This document shows positions 10,301-19,667 of a stretch of 64,000 nucleotides of DNA, in pieces; position 1 is the first letter of the stretch; each line of letters opens with the position of its first letter. This stretch comes from Microbacterium sp. Root61 (GTDB lineage: Bacteria; Actinomycetota; Actinomycetes; Actinomycetales; Microbacteriaceae), in NCBI RefSeq assembly GCF_001427525.1, contig NZ_LMGU01000001.1, positions 2,983,713-3,047,712 of the forward strand, written 5' to 3'. The position numbers and the translations under genes are program-made. Under the pieces are notes generated by a model. The model searched no databases. It had not been told where the DNA came from and saw only the letters and a list, made by a program, of their open reading frames with translations.

Positions 10301-11122
10301 ATGAGCGCTGCAACCTCGGCCGACCTGTCGGCCTTGTTCGACCTGAGCGGGGACATCGTCGTCGTGACGGGTGCCTCCAGTGGCATCGGGCAGGCGGCGG
10401 CGGAGATCTACGCCGCCGCCGGCGCGACCGTCGTCGTCCTCGGACGCAGCGCGGGACGCGTGGCCGATGTCGCAGCGGAGATCGTCTCCGCCGGAGGAAA
10501 GGCCCATGGGTACGCGGTGGACATCGCCGAGCGCGGCGCGCTGGATGCCGTGTTCGAGCGGATCGCCTCCGAGGTCGGTCGTCCCACGGTGGTCGTCGCG
10601 AATGCGGGGATCGCCGGTGGTGCGAGCTACCTGGGTGAGGGGCGCCTCGCGGACTACTCGGACGCCGAGTGGGACGAGGTCCTCGCGACCAACCTCACCG
10701 GAACGTTCGAGACGGTCCGCGCTGCGGCGCGGGTGCTCGAATCCGGTGGCAGGATCCTGGTCACGGCGTCGACGGCGGGGCTGCGGACCGATCCGATGGT
10801 CTCCTACGCCTACGTCACCACCAAGGCGGGCATCCTCAACCTCGTCCGCCAGCTCTCCCTCGAGCTGGCGCCGCGCGGCATCCGAGTGAATGCGATCGCA
10901 CCCGGTCCGTTCAAGGGCACGCGCATCGGCGACGGCAAGACCGAGATCGCGCCCGAAGACGAGGCGCGGTGGGGGGAGACCATCCCCCTCGGGCGGATGG
11001 GGACAATGACCGAGATCCAGGGGCCCATGCTGTTCCTCGTCTCGCCGGCCTCATCGTTCGTCACGGGGGCGACCCTCGCCGTCGACGGCGGGGCGCTCGC
11101 CCTCTCGCACACCGGATTCTGA
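10301..11122 (+). CDS. SDR-family NAD(P)-dependent oxidoreductase
   Basis: A 273-residue classical short-chain dehydrogenase. Motifs are the cofactor loop GASSGIGQ near residue 26, NAGIAGGAS near 105, a catalytic serine in VTAS near 157 and the YVTTK Tyr/Lys pair near 171. It ends with the usual VDGGALALS. It starts 14 bp after the binding protein and is followed by a strong hairpin. Its substrate is probably a sugar, polyol or acid derivative brought in by the adjacent importer (context only). Confidence 0.88.
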   Translation: MSAATSADLSALFDLSGDIVVVTGASSGIGQAAAEIYAAAGATVVVLGRSAGRVADVAAEIVSAGGKAHGYAVDIAERGALDAVFERIASEVGRPTVVVANAGIAGGASYLGEGRLADYSDAEWDEVLATNLTGTFETVRAAARVLESGGRILVTASTAGLRTDPMVSYAYVTTKAGILNLVRQLSLELAPRGIRVNAIAPGPFKGTRIGDGKTEIAPEDEARWGETIPLGRMGTMTEIQGPMLFLVSPASSFVTGATLAVDGGALALSHTGF

Positions 11123-11139
11123 CAAGAGTCCACCCATCT

Positions 11140-11172
11140 CTGCCGGCGGGGAGCCCTGCTCCCCGCCGGCAG
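11140..11172 (+). terminator. Strong hairpin between the two SDR genes
   Basis: A perfect 15-bp stem (11140-11154 with 11158-11172; arm begins CTGCCGGCGGGG) with a three-base CCT loop, 18 bases after the first SDR stop. No T-run follows and the next ribosome site (GAAGGAG) comes about 10 bases later. It may act as a partial terminator or stabiliser inside the operon. Confidence 0.55.
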
Positions 11173-11195
11173 ACCATCATGAAGGAGCACTCAGA

Positions 11196-11978
11196 ATGAG
11201 GCTTGAAGGAAAAGTCGCCGTCATCACCGGAGGCGCGAGCGGAATCGGTCGCGCGACCGTCATGAAGTTCGTGCAGGAGGGCGCCAAGGTGCTCATCGCC
11301 GATCTCAACCTGGCGCAGGCCGAGGCGGTCGTCGCCGAGGTCGAGGCCGCCGGGTTCGCGGGCGCAGCCGCGGCGGCGCAGGCCGACGTGTCGGTGTACG
11401 CGGATGTCGAAGCCGCCGTCGCCCGCGCGGTCGAGGTGTTCGGCAAGCTCGACGTCATCTTCAACAACGCGGGGATCGCCGGTGGCAAGCCGCTGCTGGA
11501 CCACGACCCCGCCGTCGACTACGCGCCCATGATGCGCATCGATCAGGACGGCGTCTACTACGGCATCCTCGCCGCGGGCCGACAGTTCCGCGATCAGGGC
11601 ACCGGCGGTGTCATCATCAGCACGTCGTCGATCTACGGAGAGCAGGCCGCCGAGCTGTCCTTCACCTACAGCGCGGCCAAGGCATCCGTCATCTCCTTCA
11701 CGCGTTCCGCCGCCTACGAGCTCGCCGAGTACGGCATCCGGGCCGTCGCGATCACGCCTGGGCGCGTCGGCACACCGATCATCAACCAGTTCAGCGACGA
11801 GCTGAAGAGCACGTTCGCGTCCGAGCAGCTGCGCAACAAGATGACCGAGCCGTCCGAGATCGCGAACGTCGTGGCGTTCCTCGCGTCGGACGAGTCGAAC
11901 GTCATCAACGGTACGGTCGTGCACGTGGACGACGGCTACTCGGTGTTCAAGCAGCGTCTCGACCTGCCCACGTTCTAG
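11196..11978 (+). CDS. SDR-family oxidoreductase, glucose/ribitol dehydrogenase type
   Basis: A 260-residue classical SDR. It shows GGASGIGRA near residue 12, the NNAGIAGG motif near 90, SSIYGEQ with the catalytic serine near 147, and the YSAAK Tyr/Lys pair near 160. The C-terminus contains VHVDDGYSVFK. The start is ATG at 11196 after GAAGGAG. It resembles polyol and glucose dehydrogenases. Two SDRs, an MDR dehydrogenase and an epimerase in series suggest stepwise oxidation and isomerisation of a polyhydroxylated substrate before the transketolase step (inference). Confidence 0.88.
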   Translation: MRLEGKVAVITGGASGIGRATVMKFVQEGAKVLIADLNLAQAEAVVAEVEAAGFAGAAAAAQADVSVYADVEAAVARAVEVFGKLDVIFNNAGIAGGKPLLDHDPAVDYAPMMRIDQDGVYYGILAAGRQFRDQGTGGVIISTSSIYGEQAAELSFTYSAAKASVISFTRSAAYELAEYGIRAVAITPGRVGTPIINQFSDELKSTFASEQLRNKMTEPSEIANVVAFLASDESNVINGTVVHVDDGYSVFKQRLDLPTF

Positions 11979-11996
11979 ATCCCTCAGGAGAAGCAG

Positions 11997-12926
11997 ATGA
12001 CTGACGAGATGCCGGTGGCGTCGAACCTCGACGTGGCCTTCCACATCAATGTGCTGCGGCCGACGGTGGATCCGGGGACGCTTCCCGCGGCGCTGGATGC
12101 GATCGTCGCGGCCGGGTACTCGCGGGTCGTGCTGCCTCCGATGGATCCTGCGGCGACGGATGCGGCGACTCTGCGTCGCATCCTCGCCGAGCGGGGGATC
12201 GCGCCCATCGCGATGGGCGGAGGTCAGGGCGGTGCCGCAGACGTGTCCTCTCCCGACCCGGACGTGCGCGCCGCGGGTGCCGCCAGGCTGCGCGGCGCCG
12301 TCGATCTTGCGATCGCCCTGGGCAGCGACCAGCTCAACGGCGTGCCGTACGGCCCGTTCGGTCCCTCCACGCGGGCGACGCCGCGCGACGCGGTCGAGCG
12401 CTCGGCCCTCGAGGTCGGTCGCGTCGCGGACTACGCGCACGAGCGGGGCGTCGCGATGACCTTCGAAGTGCTCAACCGCTACGAGACGTCGATGCTCAAC
12501 ACCGCCGCCCAGGCCGTCGAGTACGTCGCGCTGAGCGGGTCCGATCACCTCCGCATCCACCTCGACACGTTCCACATGGCGATCGAGGAGGCCGACATGT
12601 CCGAAGCGATCCGGCTCGCCCTCCCGAAGCTCGGCTACCTCGAACTCGGCCAGTCCGGACGCGGCCTGCTCAGCACCGGCGCCGTCGACATCCCCGCCGT
12701 CGTGAGCGCCGCCCTCGACGACGGATACGAAGGACGTTGGGGTGTGGAGGCGTTCTCCCGCTCCGTGCTGTCCGAACCCGGCGCCGACATGCTGGCGATC
12801 TGGCGCGCGCCGTACGACGATGGAGCCGAGCTGGCGATCGATGCCATGCGCGTCATCCAGCGCGGATGGTCGATGAGCACCGTCGGTCGCCGCGCGCAGC
12901 GCCTCTCGCGCAGCGCCGCGATCTAG
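11997..12926 (+). CDS. Sugar epimerase/isomerase-type TIM-barrel protein
   Basis: A 309-residue xylose-isomerase-like (AP endonuclease 2 family) TIM barrel. The metal-ligand positions of tagatose/psicose 3-epimerases can be seen: a glutamate in MTFEVLNRYE near residue 155, an aspartate and histidine in HLDTFHM near 190, and a late glutamate in GVEAFSRS near 248. The start is ATG at 11997, shortly after CAGGAG. It probably isomerises a ketose or tetrulose in the pathway fed by the upstream importer. No aromatic role is apparent. Confidence 0.8.
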   Translation: MTDEMPVASNLDVAFHINVLRPTVDPGTLPAALDAIVAAGYSRVVLPPMDPAATDAATLRRILAERGIAPIAMGGGQGGAADVSSPDPDVRAAGAARLRGAVDLAIALGSDQLNGVPYGPFGPSTRATPRDAVERSALEVGRVADYAHERGVAMTFEVLNRYETSMLNTAAQAVEYVALSGSDHLRIHLDTFHMAIEEADMSEAIRLALPKLGYLELGQSGRGLLSTGAVDIPAVVSAALDDGYEGRWGVEAFSRSVLSEPGADMLAIWRAPYDDGAELAIDAMRVIQRGWSMSTVGRRAQRLSRSAAI

Positions 12927-12933
12927 CCGAAAA

Positions 12934-12953
12934 CGGTCCCGACGTGGGGACCG
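12934..12953 (+). promoter_or_regulatory. Small hairpin between epimerase and aldehyde dehydrogenase
   Basis: Arms CGGTCCC (12934-12940) and GGGACCG (12947-12953) pair around a six-base loop just after the epimerase stop. It is too weak to call a terminator; it may be a processing or stability element. Confidence 0.3.
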
Positions 12954-12980
12954 GTCGATGACAACAGGCAAGGAATCGAA

Positions 12981-14465
12981 ATGACCACTCTCACGCAGGC
13001 ACAGCCCCTTCTGCGCACCGCCGATTTCGCGGGCCGGATCTTCATCGACGGCGAATGGGTCGTCGGAGGTGGGGGAGAGATCCCCTCGATCGAGCCCGCC
13101 ACGGGCGCGACCCTCGCGATGGTCGGCATGGCCGATCCCGCCGACGTCGCCCGCGCCGCCGAGGGCGCCGCTCGCGCGCAGAAGGAATGGGCGGCGCTGC
13201 CGCACCCGGCCCGCGCCGCGGTCCTGCGCAAGGCGGGTGCACTGTGGGAGGAGTACGCCGAGGAGATCGGCGGCTGGAACATCCGCGAGGTCGGTGCGAT
13301 CCCGCCGCTGGCCGGCTTCGCGCTGCACGTCAGTGCCGCCGAGTGCTACGAGGCATCCGCTCTGCCGTCCGCCCCGCTCGGGTCGATCCTTTCCAGTGAG
13401 GAGCCGCGGCTCTCGCTCGCGCAGCAGATGCCCGTCGGTGTCGTCGGCGTCATCTCGCCCTTCAATGTGCCGCTCATCCTCGGCATCCGGGCCGTCGCGC
13501 CGGCGCTGGCCTTGGGCAACGCCGTGCTGCTCAAGCCCGACCCGCGCACCGTCATCACCGGCGGCGTCGCCATGGTGCGCATCTTCGAGGAGGCCGGCCT
13601 GCCCGCGGGCCTCCTGCAGCTGGTGCCCGGTGGCGCGGAGGTGGGGGAGGCCATGGTCGCCGACCCGCGCGTGCGCGTCATCGCGTTCACCGGCTCCACC
13701 CGAGCCGGTCGCGCCGTGGGCGAGCTCGCGGGTCGGCACCTGAAGCGCGCGCATCTCGAGCTGGGCGGCAACTCGGCGTACATCATCCGCGCCGACGCCG
13801 ACGTCGACAAGGCCGTCAACCTCGCGACGTGGGGATCGTTCCTGCACCAGGGGCAGATCTGCATGACGGTGGGGCGGCACATCGTGCACGAGTCGCTGTT
13901 CGACGAGTACGTGCAGAAGCTCGCCGCCAAGGCCGACTCGATGCACGTCGGCGACCCGGCCGCCGGTCAGGTGCACCTCGGACCGCTCATCGACGAGGTG
14001 CAGCGGGACCGCGTCCACAGTCTCGTTCAGGATGCCGTCGCCCAGGGCGCTCAGTTGCGGGCCGGAGGGACGTACGACCAGCTCTTCTACCGGCCGACGG
14101 TGCTGGCGAACACGCCGAAGGATGCCGCGGCCTACTGCGAGGAGGTCTTCGGGCCTGTTGCCTCGGTCGTCTCGTACGCCACCGACGACGAGGCGATCGC
14201 CCTCGCCGCCGACACCGAGTACGGGCTGGCGCTCGGCATCGTGACCGCCGACGTGTTCGGAGGGCTCGAGATGGCGCGACGCATCCCGACCGGGATCGTG
14301 CACATCAACGACCAGACGGTCAATGACGAGGCGAACTCGCCGTTCGGCGGCGTGGGGTCGTCCGGCACGGGCTCGCGTCACGGCGGGGCGCAGGCGAACA
14401 TCGACGCGTTCACCGAGACGCGGTGGATCACGATGCGCCGGGAGCCCGGGGCCTACCCGCTCTGA
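12981..14465 (+). CDS. Aldehyde dehydrogenase, benzaldehyde-dehydrogenase-like
   Basis: A 494-residue ALDH. It shows VGVISPFNVPLIL near residue 160, AFTGSTRAGRAVG near 235, the catalytic glutamate in LELGGNSAYII near 258 and the nucleophile in HQGQICMTVGRHIVHE near 290. This pattern (GQICM, GRHIV) is typical of NADP-type benzaldehyde and vanillin dehydrogenases. The start is ATG at 12981 after AAGGAA. It ends the transketolase-importer operon apart from the small HtaA-like gene. Its aromatic flavour contrasts with the sugar-type genes upstream, so an anisaldehyde- or vanillin-like substrate is possible. Confidence 0.85.
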   Translation: MTTLTQAQPLLRTADFAGRIFIDGEWVVGGGGEIPSIEPATGATLAMVGMADPADVARAAEGAARAQKEWAALPHPARAAVLRKAGALWEEYAEEIGGWNIREVGAIPPLAGFALHVSAAECYEASALPSAPLGSILSSEEPRLSLAQQMPVGVVGVISPFNVPLILGIRAVAPALALGNAVLLKPDPRTVITGGVAMVRIFEEAGLPAGLLQLVPGGAEVGEAMVADPRVRVIAFTGSTRAGRAVGELAGRHLKRAHLELGGNSAYIIRADADVDKAVNLATWGSFLHQGQICMTVGRHIVHESLFDEYVQKLAAKADSMHVGDPAAGQVHLGPLIDEVQRDRVHSLVQDAVAQGAQLRAGGTYDQLFYRPTVLANTPKDAAAYCEEVFGPVASVVSYATDDEAIALAADTEYGLALGIVTADVFGGLEMARRIPTGIVHINDQTVNDEANSPFGGVGSSGTGSRHGGAQANIDAFTETRWITMRREPGAYPL

Positions 14466-14486
14466 CCTGCGGGATAGGGTCTGTCC

Positions 14487-14948
14487 GTGACTGGATTTAC
14501 TCCGAACCGGGATGCCGTGCTCCGCTGGGGCATCCGCGACACTCTGCTCGCCTACATGACGCGCAGCTCCGACTTCGAGGTCGAGGCGACGGGCGGCGCG
14601 AGCTTCACCGCCGAGGGCGGCGCCCGGATGACGGGACGGACGGATGCCGCCGGCATCCTGCATCTCGACGGATCCGTCGTCCTGCGCGCCCACGGCGGCG
14701 CGCTGACCGTGCCGCTGATCGCCGTGACGGTGACCGCCGACGCCCTGAGCGTCGACGATCCGGGCAGCGAACCCGATGACGAGGTCGAGCGGGTGACGCT
14801 CGTCGCGCTCGACGAGACGGCTCAGGATGCCGACGGCACCCGCGTCTTCGCCACGAAGCTCTCGAGCGGAGCCGACGCGCTCTTCATGTACAACTACCTG
14901 CCCGGCTCGCCGTTCGACCCGCTTCGGATCGCGTTCGCCCCGGAGTGA
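14487..14948 (+). CDS. Single-domain HtaA-like (possible haem-binding) protein
   Basis: A 153-residue protein with no signal peptide or membrane segment. It has the pattern of an HtaA domain: RWGIRDTLLAYM near residue 13, a central GSVVLRAHGGALTVPL near 68, then an acidic beta-rich stretch. In corynebacterial HtaA a tyrosine and a histidine contact haem; comparable residues here are the Tyr of LLAYM and the His of RAHGG. A paralogue lies at 23129-23572 beside the other P450 set. It starts at GTG and ends 10 bp before the convergent MarR gene. A cytosolic haem-handling role for the nearby P450s is a hypothesis only. Confidence 0.6.
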   Translation: MTGFTPNRDAVLRWGIRDTLLAYMTRSSDFEVEATGGASFTAEGGARMTGRTDAAGILHLDGSVVLRAHGGALTVPLIAVTVTADALSVDDPGSEPDDEVERVTLVALDETAQDADGTRVFATKLSSGADALFMYNYLPGSPFDPLRIAFAPE

Positions 14949-14958
14949 GGCGCGGGGA

Positions 14959-15510
14959 TCAGGAGGCGGCGGCGCGTCCGGCCAGCACGTCCGCCTCGTA
15001 ACGCTGCATCGCGTCGGCCGAGCTCAGCATCCGCACCAGCAGGCGGTTGAGCTCCACGGTCTCCTCGGGGGAGAGGCTTTCGCGCAGGATCTCGTCCCGC
15101 TTGAGTGCGACAGGCATGAGGTCGTCGTGGATGCGCGCGCCCTCGGCGGTCAGGAAGAGATGCCGTGAGCCGCGCGGGCCGTTCAGCTGCGCGATGAGCT
15201 CGCGATCGAGCAGCACGTTGACGCTCTTGGACGCGATCGACTTGTTGATGCCGAGGATGTCGCACAGTTCGCCCGAGGTCGCCCCCGGGTGGTTGCCGAG
15301 CGCGCTCACGATGCGCCACTCGTTGGTGCCGATGCCGTGCAGGTGGTGGAAGACGCGCGATCCGCCCCAGACGAGCACGTTCGAGAGCAGCCCGAGCAGC
15401 GCGGGGGTGTAATCGTCGCGCTCGATCGTGTGCGCCAGTCGCTCGGTGACCAGCCCTTGCTGCACGGCGCGTGCCGTGACTTCGAGCGAGGCTCGTGTGC
15501 CCTCGACCAT
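14959..15510 (-). CDS. MarR-family regulator of the P450 operon
   Basis: A 183-residue winged-helix protein that closely matches the MarR at 1283-1852 (shared blocks TPALLGLLSNVLVW, SKSVNVL, PRGSRHLFLT, LSPEETVELN). The start chosen is ATG at 15510 with GGAGGG ten bases upstream; an ATG at 15528 would add six residues but overlaps that ribosome site. It is divergent from the CYP199-type P450 gene, and the 153-bp gap holds a perfect GATTACATGTAATC palindrome. It probably represses the P450 operon and is relieved by an aromatic acid or its CoA or aldehyde relative (inference). Confidence 0.86.
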   Translation of the reverse strand: MVEGTRASLEVTARAVQQGLVTERLAHTIERDDYTPALLGLLSNVLVWGGSRVFHHLHGIGTNEWRIVSALGNHPGATSGELCDILGINKSIASKSVNVLLDRELIAQLNGPRGSRHLFLTAEGARIHDDLMPVALKRDEILRESLSPEETVELNRLLVRMLSSADAMQRYEADVLAGRAAAS

Positions 15511-15595
15511 GAGTAGGCATCCCTCCATAGGCGCGATTCCGCCCGTTCATCGGCAGTCTACTGGTTGCAAACTGATCATGATTGATATTGAACCT

Positions 15596-15609
15596 GATTA
15601 CATGTAATC
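15596..15609. promoter_or_regulatory. GATTACATGTAATC palindrome, candidate MarR operator
   Basis: A perfect 14-bp palindrome between the divergent MarR (start 15510) and P450 (start 15664) genes. It shares the TTACATGTAA core with 3555-3566. An extra ATCATGAT palindrome lies at 15575-15582. Its position about 55 bp upstream of the P450 start suits a repressor site. Confidence 0.68.
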
Positions 15610-15663
15610 TTGCCGCAATCTCAGTACGCAAGATGTGCTGTGGGTTCGAACAATGGAGTTTTC

Positions 15664-16869
15664 ATGAGTGACCCGATGCTCACCGGCGATGTCGCCGTTC
15701 TGGACATCGACCCCTTCTCCCGCGAGGGGTTGAGTGCGCCGCTGTCCGTGGACGAGGCGATCCGCGAGACCGCCCCGGTCGTCTGGAGCGAGCAGTACGG
15801 CGTGTGGTTCACCGGCCGCTACGAGGTCGTCGAACAGGTCTTCCGCGACTACGAGACGTTCGAGTCCTCCGCCGGCACCGGCATCACCAACACGAAGAAG
15901 TCCGAGAACTGGCGCAAGCCCAGCGTCATCCTCGAGAACGACCCCCCGGGCCACACCAAGTACCGCCGGATCATGTCGTCGGTGCTGAGCCAGCGTGTCG
16001 TGCGCCGCCTCACCGAGGACTTCCAGCAGCAGGCCGACGCCCTCGTGGACAGCGTGGTCCCGAAGCTGGAGTTCAACGCGGCGACCGAGCTCGCCGAGGC
16101 GTTCCCGCTTCAGGTGCTTCCGGATGCCGTCGGCTTCAACCCCGAGGGGCGCGAGCACCTGCTGCCGTACTCGAACCTCAACTTCCAGTCGATGGGTCCG
16201 CGCAACGAGTTCTACGACGCGGCCGTCGCCGCGGCCGGGGAGGCCTCGACCTTCGTGAACTGGCAGATGCGCCGCGAGGCACTCGCCCCGGGCGGCCTCG
16301 GCCACACGATCTACGGCTATGTGGACGAGGGTGAGATCACCGAGGAGGACGCCGGGATGCTGGTGCGCACCTTCCTCTCCGCCGGTGTGGACACGACGAT
16401 CTTCGCCATCCAGTTCGCCCTCAAGGCGCTCGCCGAGCATCCCGAGGCATGGGCAGCGCTGCGCGATGACCCGGGCCTGGCCCGCAAGGTCTTCGAAGAG
16501 GCACTGCGCTGGAGCCCCTCGAGCCCTTACATCGGTCGCACGACCTCGCGCGCCACCGAGCTCGCCGGCACGCGCATCGGCGCGGGCGAGAAGGTCATCA
16601 CGGCGCTCGCCGCCGCGAACCGCGACCCGCGTCGCTGGGAGAACCCCGACGCCTTCGACCTCACCCGCGACCCGAGCGGGCACATGGCATTCGGCACGGG
16701 CATCCACGGATGCGTCGGCCAGATGATGGCGCGGATGGAGGCCACGTGCCTTCTGTCAGCGCTCGCACGTCGAGTCGACACGATCGAACTCGTCGGCGAA
16801 CCCGTCCCGTTCTTCTCGAACTGGCTTCGGGGCTTCGAAGACCTGCCTGTGCGGGTCACCCTTCGCTAG
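15664..16869 (+). CDS. Cytochrome P450, CYP199 type (4-methoxybenzoate O-demethylase-like)
   Basis: A 401-residue soluble P450. It has the canonical I-helix [13 protein letters not shown] stretch ([11 protein letters not shown] near residue 237), the ExxR helix in EEALRWSPS near 280, and the haem loop [11 protein letters not shown] with Cys350. Recalled CYP199A sequences share [43 protein letters not shown] and [12 protein letters not shown]199A4 demethylates 4-methoxybenzoate to 4-hydroxybenzoate and formaldehyde. The start is ATG at 15664 after GGAG. The reductase at 22114-23055 is the likely electron donor, as in the Rhodococcus pbdAB pair (recalled). The product would feed PobA. Confidence 0.85.
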   Translation: MSDPMLTGDVAVLDIDPFSREGLSAPLSVDEAIRETAPVVWSEQYGVWFTGRYEVVEQVFRDYETFESSAGTGITNTKKSENWRKPSVILENDPPGHTKYRRIMSSVLSQRVVRRLTEDFQQQADALVDSVVPKLEFNAATELAEAFPLQVLPDAVGFNPEGREHLLPYSNLNFQSMGPRNEFYDAAVAAAGEASTFVNWQMRREALAPGGLGHTIYGYVDEGEITEEDAGMLVRTFLSAGVDTTIFAIQFALKALAEHPEAWAALRDDPGLARKVFEEALRWSPSSPYIGRTTSRATELAGTRIGAGEKVITALAAANRDPRRWENPDAFDLTRDPSGHMAFGTGIHGCVGQMMARMEATCLLSALARRVDTIELVGEPVPFFSNWLRGFEDLPVRVTLR

Positions 16870-16920
16870 CGGCACTCGGCCGCGGCACTGCACCACCTCA
16901 CTCACCAGGAGACACATCAC

Positions 16921-17916
16921 ATGAAGCGATCAGCGAAGATGCTGCTCGGGCTCGGCGCCGTCGTCGCGCTCGCCCTCACCGCGTGCAGCTCGGGAACGCC
17001 CGAATCGGCGGAGTCCACACCCGCCGCCGACGGTGAGCTGCAGACCGTCAACATCGTCGGCGTTCCCGTCGTCGACATGGCGGCGCTGTACGTCGGCGAA
17101 GACCAGGGATTCTTCGCCGAGGAGGGCCTCGAGCTGAACATCGAGTTCGGCCAGGGCACCGCGGCGATGATCCCCGCGCTCATCAACGGCCAGTACGACA
17201 TCCAGTACGGCGGCTCGGTCAACATGCTCCAGGCCGTCGACGCCGAGCTTCCGGTCGTGGCGATCGCCGCGGGCGGGCGCACCACGGGCGTGCAGGGCGA
17301 AGACCACGGTGGTCTGCTCGTGCTCGAAGACAGCCCGATCCAGACCGCGGCCGACCTCGAGGGCAAGACCGTCGCGGTCAACGCCCTCCGTGGCCTGCAC
17401 GAGGTCGCGCTGTGGGCTTCGATCCGCAAGGCCGGCGGCGACCCGACCAAGGTCAACTTCGTCGAGATGGCGCTGCCCGACATGGGTGCGGCCCTCGAGA
17501 GTGGTCAGATCGACGCCGCCTCCACGTCGGAGCCGTTCCTCGGCGTGCTGCAGGGCGAGGGCGCTCGACTGGTCACCAGCCTGTACGTCGACGCCGACCC
17601 CGACTTCGTCACCGCGCTGTACTTCGTCACGGCGGAGAAGGCCGAGAAAGACCGCGACATGATCGAGCGCTTCAACCGCGCGCTGGAGAAGTCGTTCGCG
17701 TACAGCACGGAGAACCCCGACGCCGTGCGTGCGCAGCTGGGCAACTTCACGCAGATCGACCCGGCGCTGATCGAGACGATGATCCTCACGAACTTCAAGT
17801 GGGGCCTCACCGACGCCGACCTGCTGCTGATCGCGAACCTCGCCGCGGACGCCAACTCGCTCGAGGACCCCGAGGCTGCCGCCGAGCGCGCCGCCGCCTT
17901 CATCGACAGCGAGTAG
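16921..17916 (+). CDS. ABC substrate-binding lipoprotein, NMT1/TauA type
   Basis: A 331-residue precursor with a lipoprotein signal peptide ending in the lipobox LTAC (Cys22) and a Ser/Thr-rich linker. The mature domain has the periplasmic-binding fold II pattern of nitrate, taurine and aromatic-acid receptors: LYVGEDQGFFAEEGLEL near residue 57, INGQYDIQYGGSVNML near 90, and ALESGQIDAASTSEPFLG near 192. The start is ATG at 16921 after CAGGAG. It belongs with the permeases at 19664 and 20497 and the ATPase at 21270. The ligand is probably 4-methoxybenzoate or a related acid (context). Confidence 0.88.
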   Translation: MKRSAKMLLGLGAVVALALTACSSGTPESAESTPAADGELQTVNIVGVPVVDMAALYVGEDQGFFAEEGLELNIEFGQGTAAMIPALINGQYDIQYGGSVNMLQAVDAELPVVAIAAGGRTTGVQGEDHGGLLVLEDSPIQTAADLEGKTVAVNALRGLHEVALWASIRKAGGDPTKVNFVEMALPDMGAALESGQIDAASTSEPFLGVLQGEGARLVTSLYVDADPDFVTALYFVTAEKAEKDRDMIERFNRALEKSFAYSTENPDAVRAQLGNFTQIDPALIETMILTNFKWGLTDADLLLIANLAADANSLEDPEAAAERAAAFIDSE

Positions 17917-17945
17917 TCGCTCCCGTTCGAGAGAACAGAATCACC

Positions 17946-19667
17946 ATGAAGAAGATCATCAACGCCCCCGCGGCGGTCATCGAGGACTACATCACGGGCC
18001 TCGTCGCCGCCACCCCGCACCTGGCGCGGGTGCAGGGACTCCCCATCGTCGTGCGCTCCGCCGCGTCGAAGAAGCAGGACGACCGTGTCGCCCTGGTCTC
18101 CGGCGGCGGGTCGGGCCACGAACCGGCGCACGCCGGGTACGTGGGGAGAGGGATGCTGGATGCCGCGGTGCTCGGCCCCGTGTTCACGTCGCCGTCCGTC
18201 GACGCCGTGTACGCCGCGATCGTCGCTTCGGCCACGACCGCGGGGGTGCTGCTCATCGTCAAGAACTACACGGGGGACAGGCTGAACTTCGGCCTGGCCG
18301 CCGAGATGGCGCGAGCGGACGGCATTCCGGTGGAGATGATCGTCGTCGCCGACGACGCGGCCCTGGGGGACTCCTCCAGGGCCGGTCGCCGGGGGTTGAC
18401 CGCGACTGTGCTCGTGCACAAGATCGCCGGTGCCGCCGCCGAGCGCGGCTGGAGCATCCCTCAGATCGTCGCCGTCGTCGAGCGCTTCCTCGCCGGCACC
18501 GCCACGATGGGCGTCGCCCTCGGCCCCTGCTACCTCCCCGGCGCCACCACCCCGAACTTCACCCTCGGTGACACCGAGATCGAGTGGGGCTTGGGCATCC
18601 ACGGCGAGGCCGGCAGCGAACTGGGCACCCTCGTCCCCTCCGCCGACATCGCCGAGCGCCTCGTCGAGACGATCGTCGCCGACCGTGCATTCACTCTCGG
18701 AACCGAGGTCGTCGCCCTCGTCAACTCGCTCGGCGGCACGCCCGACCTCGACCTGCGCATCCTGCACGGCGATGTGCTCGCGGCTCTGTCGGCCCGCGGC
18801 CTGCGGGTGCGGATGACATGGGCCGGCCCCTTCCTCACTTCGCTCGAGATGCCCGGCGCCTCGCTCACTGTCGGCGCGGTCGACGCCGAGCTTCTCGAGC
18901 TGCTGGCCGACGACGCCTTCGTCGCCGCCTTCCCGCGCACCACGGCGTCGCTGGACGCCGATCGCGAGCTCGCGGTTCCGGCACCCGATCTCTTCGTCGC
19001 CGACACCGACGGCGGTGCGTCATCGCCTGCGGTCGCGGCGATCCATCGCGTCGCCCTGCAGGTGCTCGACGCCCTGATCGCGGCCGAGGGCGACCTGACC
19101 GACCTCGATCGGCAGGTCGGCGACGGCGACCTGGGCACGAACCTGGCGCGCGGCGCTGCTGCCGTGGTGGCGGCATCCGCTCGCCTGCGCACCCAGCCCG
19201 ATGCCGCCCGCTACCTCACCGCGGTGTCGGACATCGTGCGCCGCGAGGTCGGCGGCACCTCCGGCCCGCTCTACAGCCTGCTGCTGCTGGCGATGGCCGA
19301 GAGTCTCTCCGGAATCGACGGCGCCCCGAGCCCGGCGGAATGGTCGGCCGCGCTGGTCGCCGGCTCCGCTCGCGTACGCCTGGTCGGCGGGGCCGCCCCG
19401 GGTGACAGCACGATGGTCGACGCCCTGCACCCGGCCGCGGAGTCGCTCGCCGCCGCCACGGCGTTCGGCCCCGAGCGCTCCGCCGACGCCGCTCTCGCGG
19501 CACGGGCCGGCGCCGAGTCCACCGCCGTCCTCACACCCAGCCTCGGCCGCAGCAGCTACGTCGGTGAGCGAGCTGTCGGAATCCCCGACCCCGGCGCGAT
19601 CGCGGTCGCACTGCAGTTCGAAGCGATCGCCCGTGTGCTCGCCGGCGCGGACGGAGCCTCACAGTGA
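17946..19667 (+). CDS. ATP-dependent dihydroxyacetone kinase (fused DhaK-DhaL)
   Basis: A 573-residue single-chain kinase of the usual length. The DhaK part (about 1-330) has the substrate-loop VSGGGSGHEPAHAGYVG near residue 50 and the active-site histidine in GLGIHGEAGSELG near 220. The DhaL part (about 360-570) has the metal/ADP motif VGDGDLGTNLARG near 395 and GDSTMVDAL near 485. It phosphorylates dihydroxyacetone, and sometimes glyceraldehyde, to the triose phosphate. It sits between the binding protein and permease of an aromatic-acid importer, overlapping the permease by GTGA. This odd position points to handling of dihydroxyacetone made from P450-released formaldehyde (hypothesis). Confidence 0.88.
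   Translation: MKKIINAPAAVIEDYITGLVAATPHLARVQGLPIVVRSAASKKQDDRVALVSGGGSGHEPAHAGYVGRGMLDAAVLGPVFTSPSVDAVYAAIVASATTAGVLLIVKNYTGDRLNFGLAAEMARADGIPVEMIVVADDAALGDSSRAGRRGLTATVLVHKIAGAAAERGWSIPQIVAVVERFLAGTATMGVALGPCYLPGATTPNFTLGDTEIEWGLGIHGEAGSELGTLVPSADIAERLVETIVADRAFTLGTEVVALVNSLGGTPDLDLRILHGDVLAALSARGLRVRMTWAGPFLTSLEMPGASLTVGAVDAELLELLADDAFVAAFPRTTASLDADRELAVPAPDLFVADTDGGASSPAVAAIHRVALQVLDALIAAEGDLTDLDRQVGDGDLGTNLARGAAAVVAASARLRTQPDAARYLTAVSDIVRREVGGTSGPLYSLLLLAMAESLSGIDGAPSPAEWSAALVAGSARVRLVGGAAPGDSTMVDALHPAAESLAAATAFGPERSADAALAARAGAESTAVLTPSLGRSSYVGERAVGIPDPGAIAVALQFEAIARVLAGADGASQ

Noticed and set aside
11061..14693. A very long minus-strand open frame opposite several plus-strand genes
   Set aside because: It lies antisense to two SDRs, an epimerase and an aldehyde dehydrogenase with clear motifs. 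Its translation is Arg/Gly/Asp/His-rich with no recognisable domain, a usual artefact of high-GC third positions.
14487..14948. The HtaA-like gene as a secreted haem-uptake protein
   Set aside because: There is no signal peptide, membrane anchor or repeat, so an exported role like corynebacterial HtaA is not supported.
17412..17945. An upstream in-frame extension of the dihydroxyacetone kinase across the binding-protein gene
   Set aside because: The extra residues overlap a clear NMT1-type protein in another frame; the ATG at 17946 aligns with the family start.
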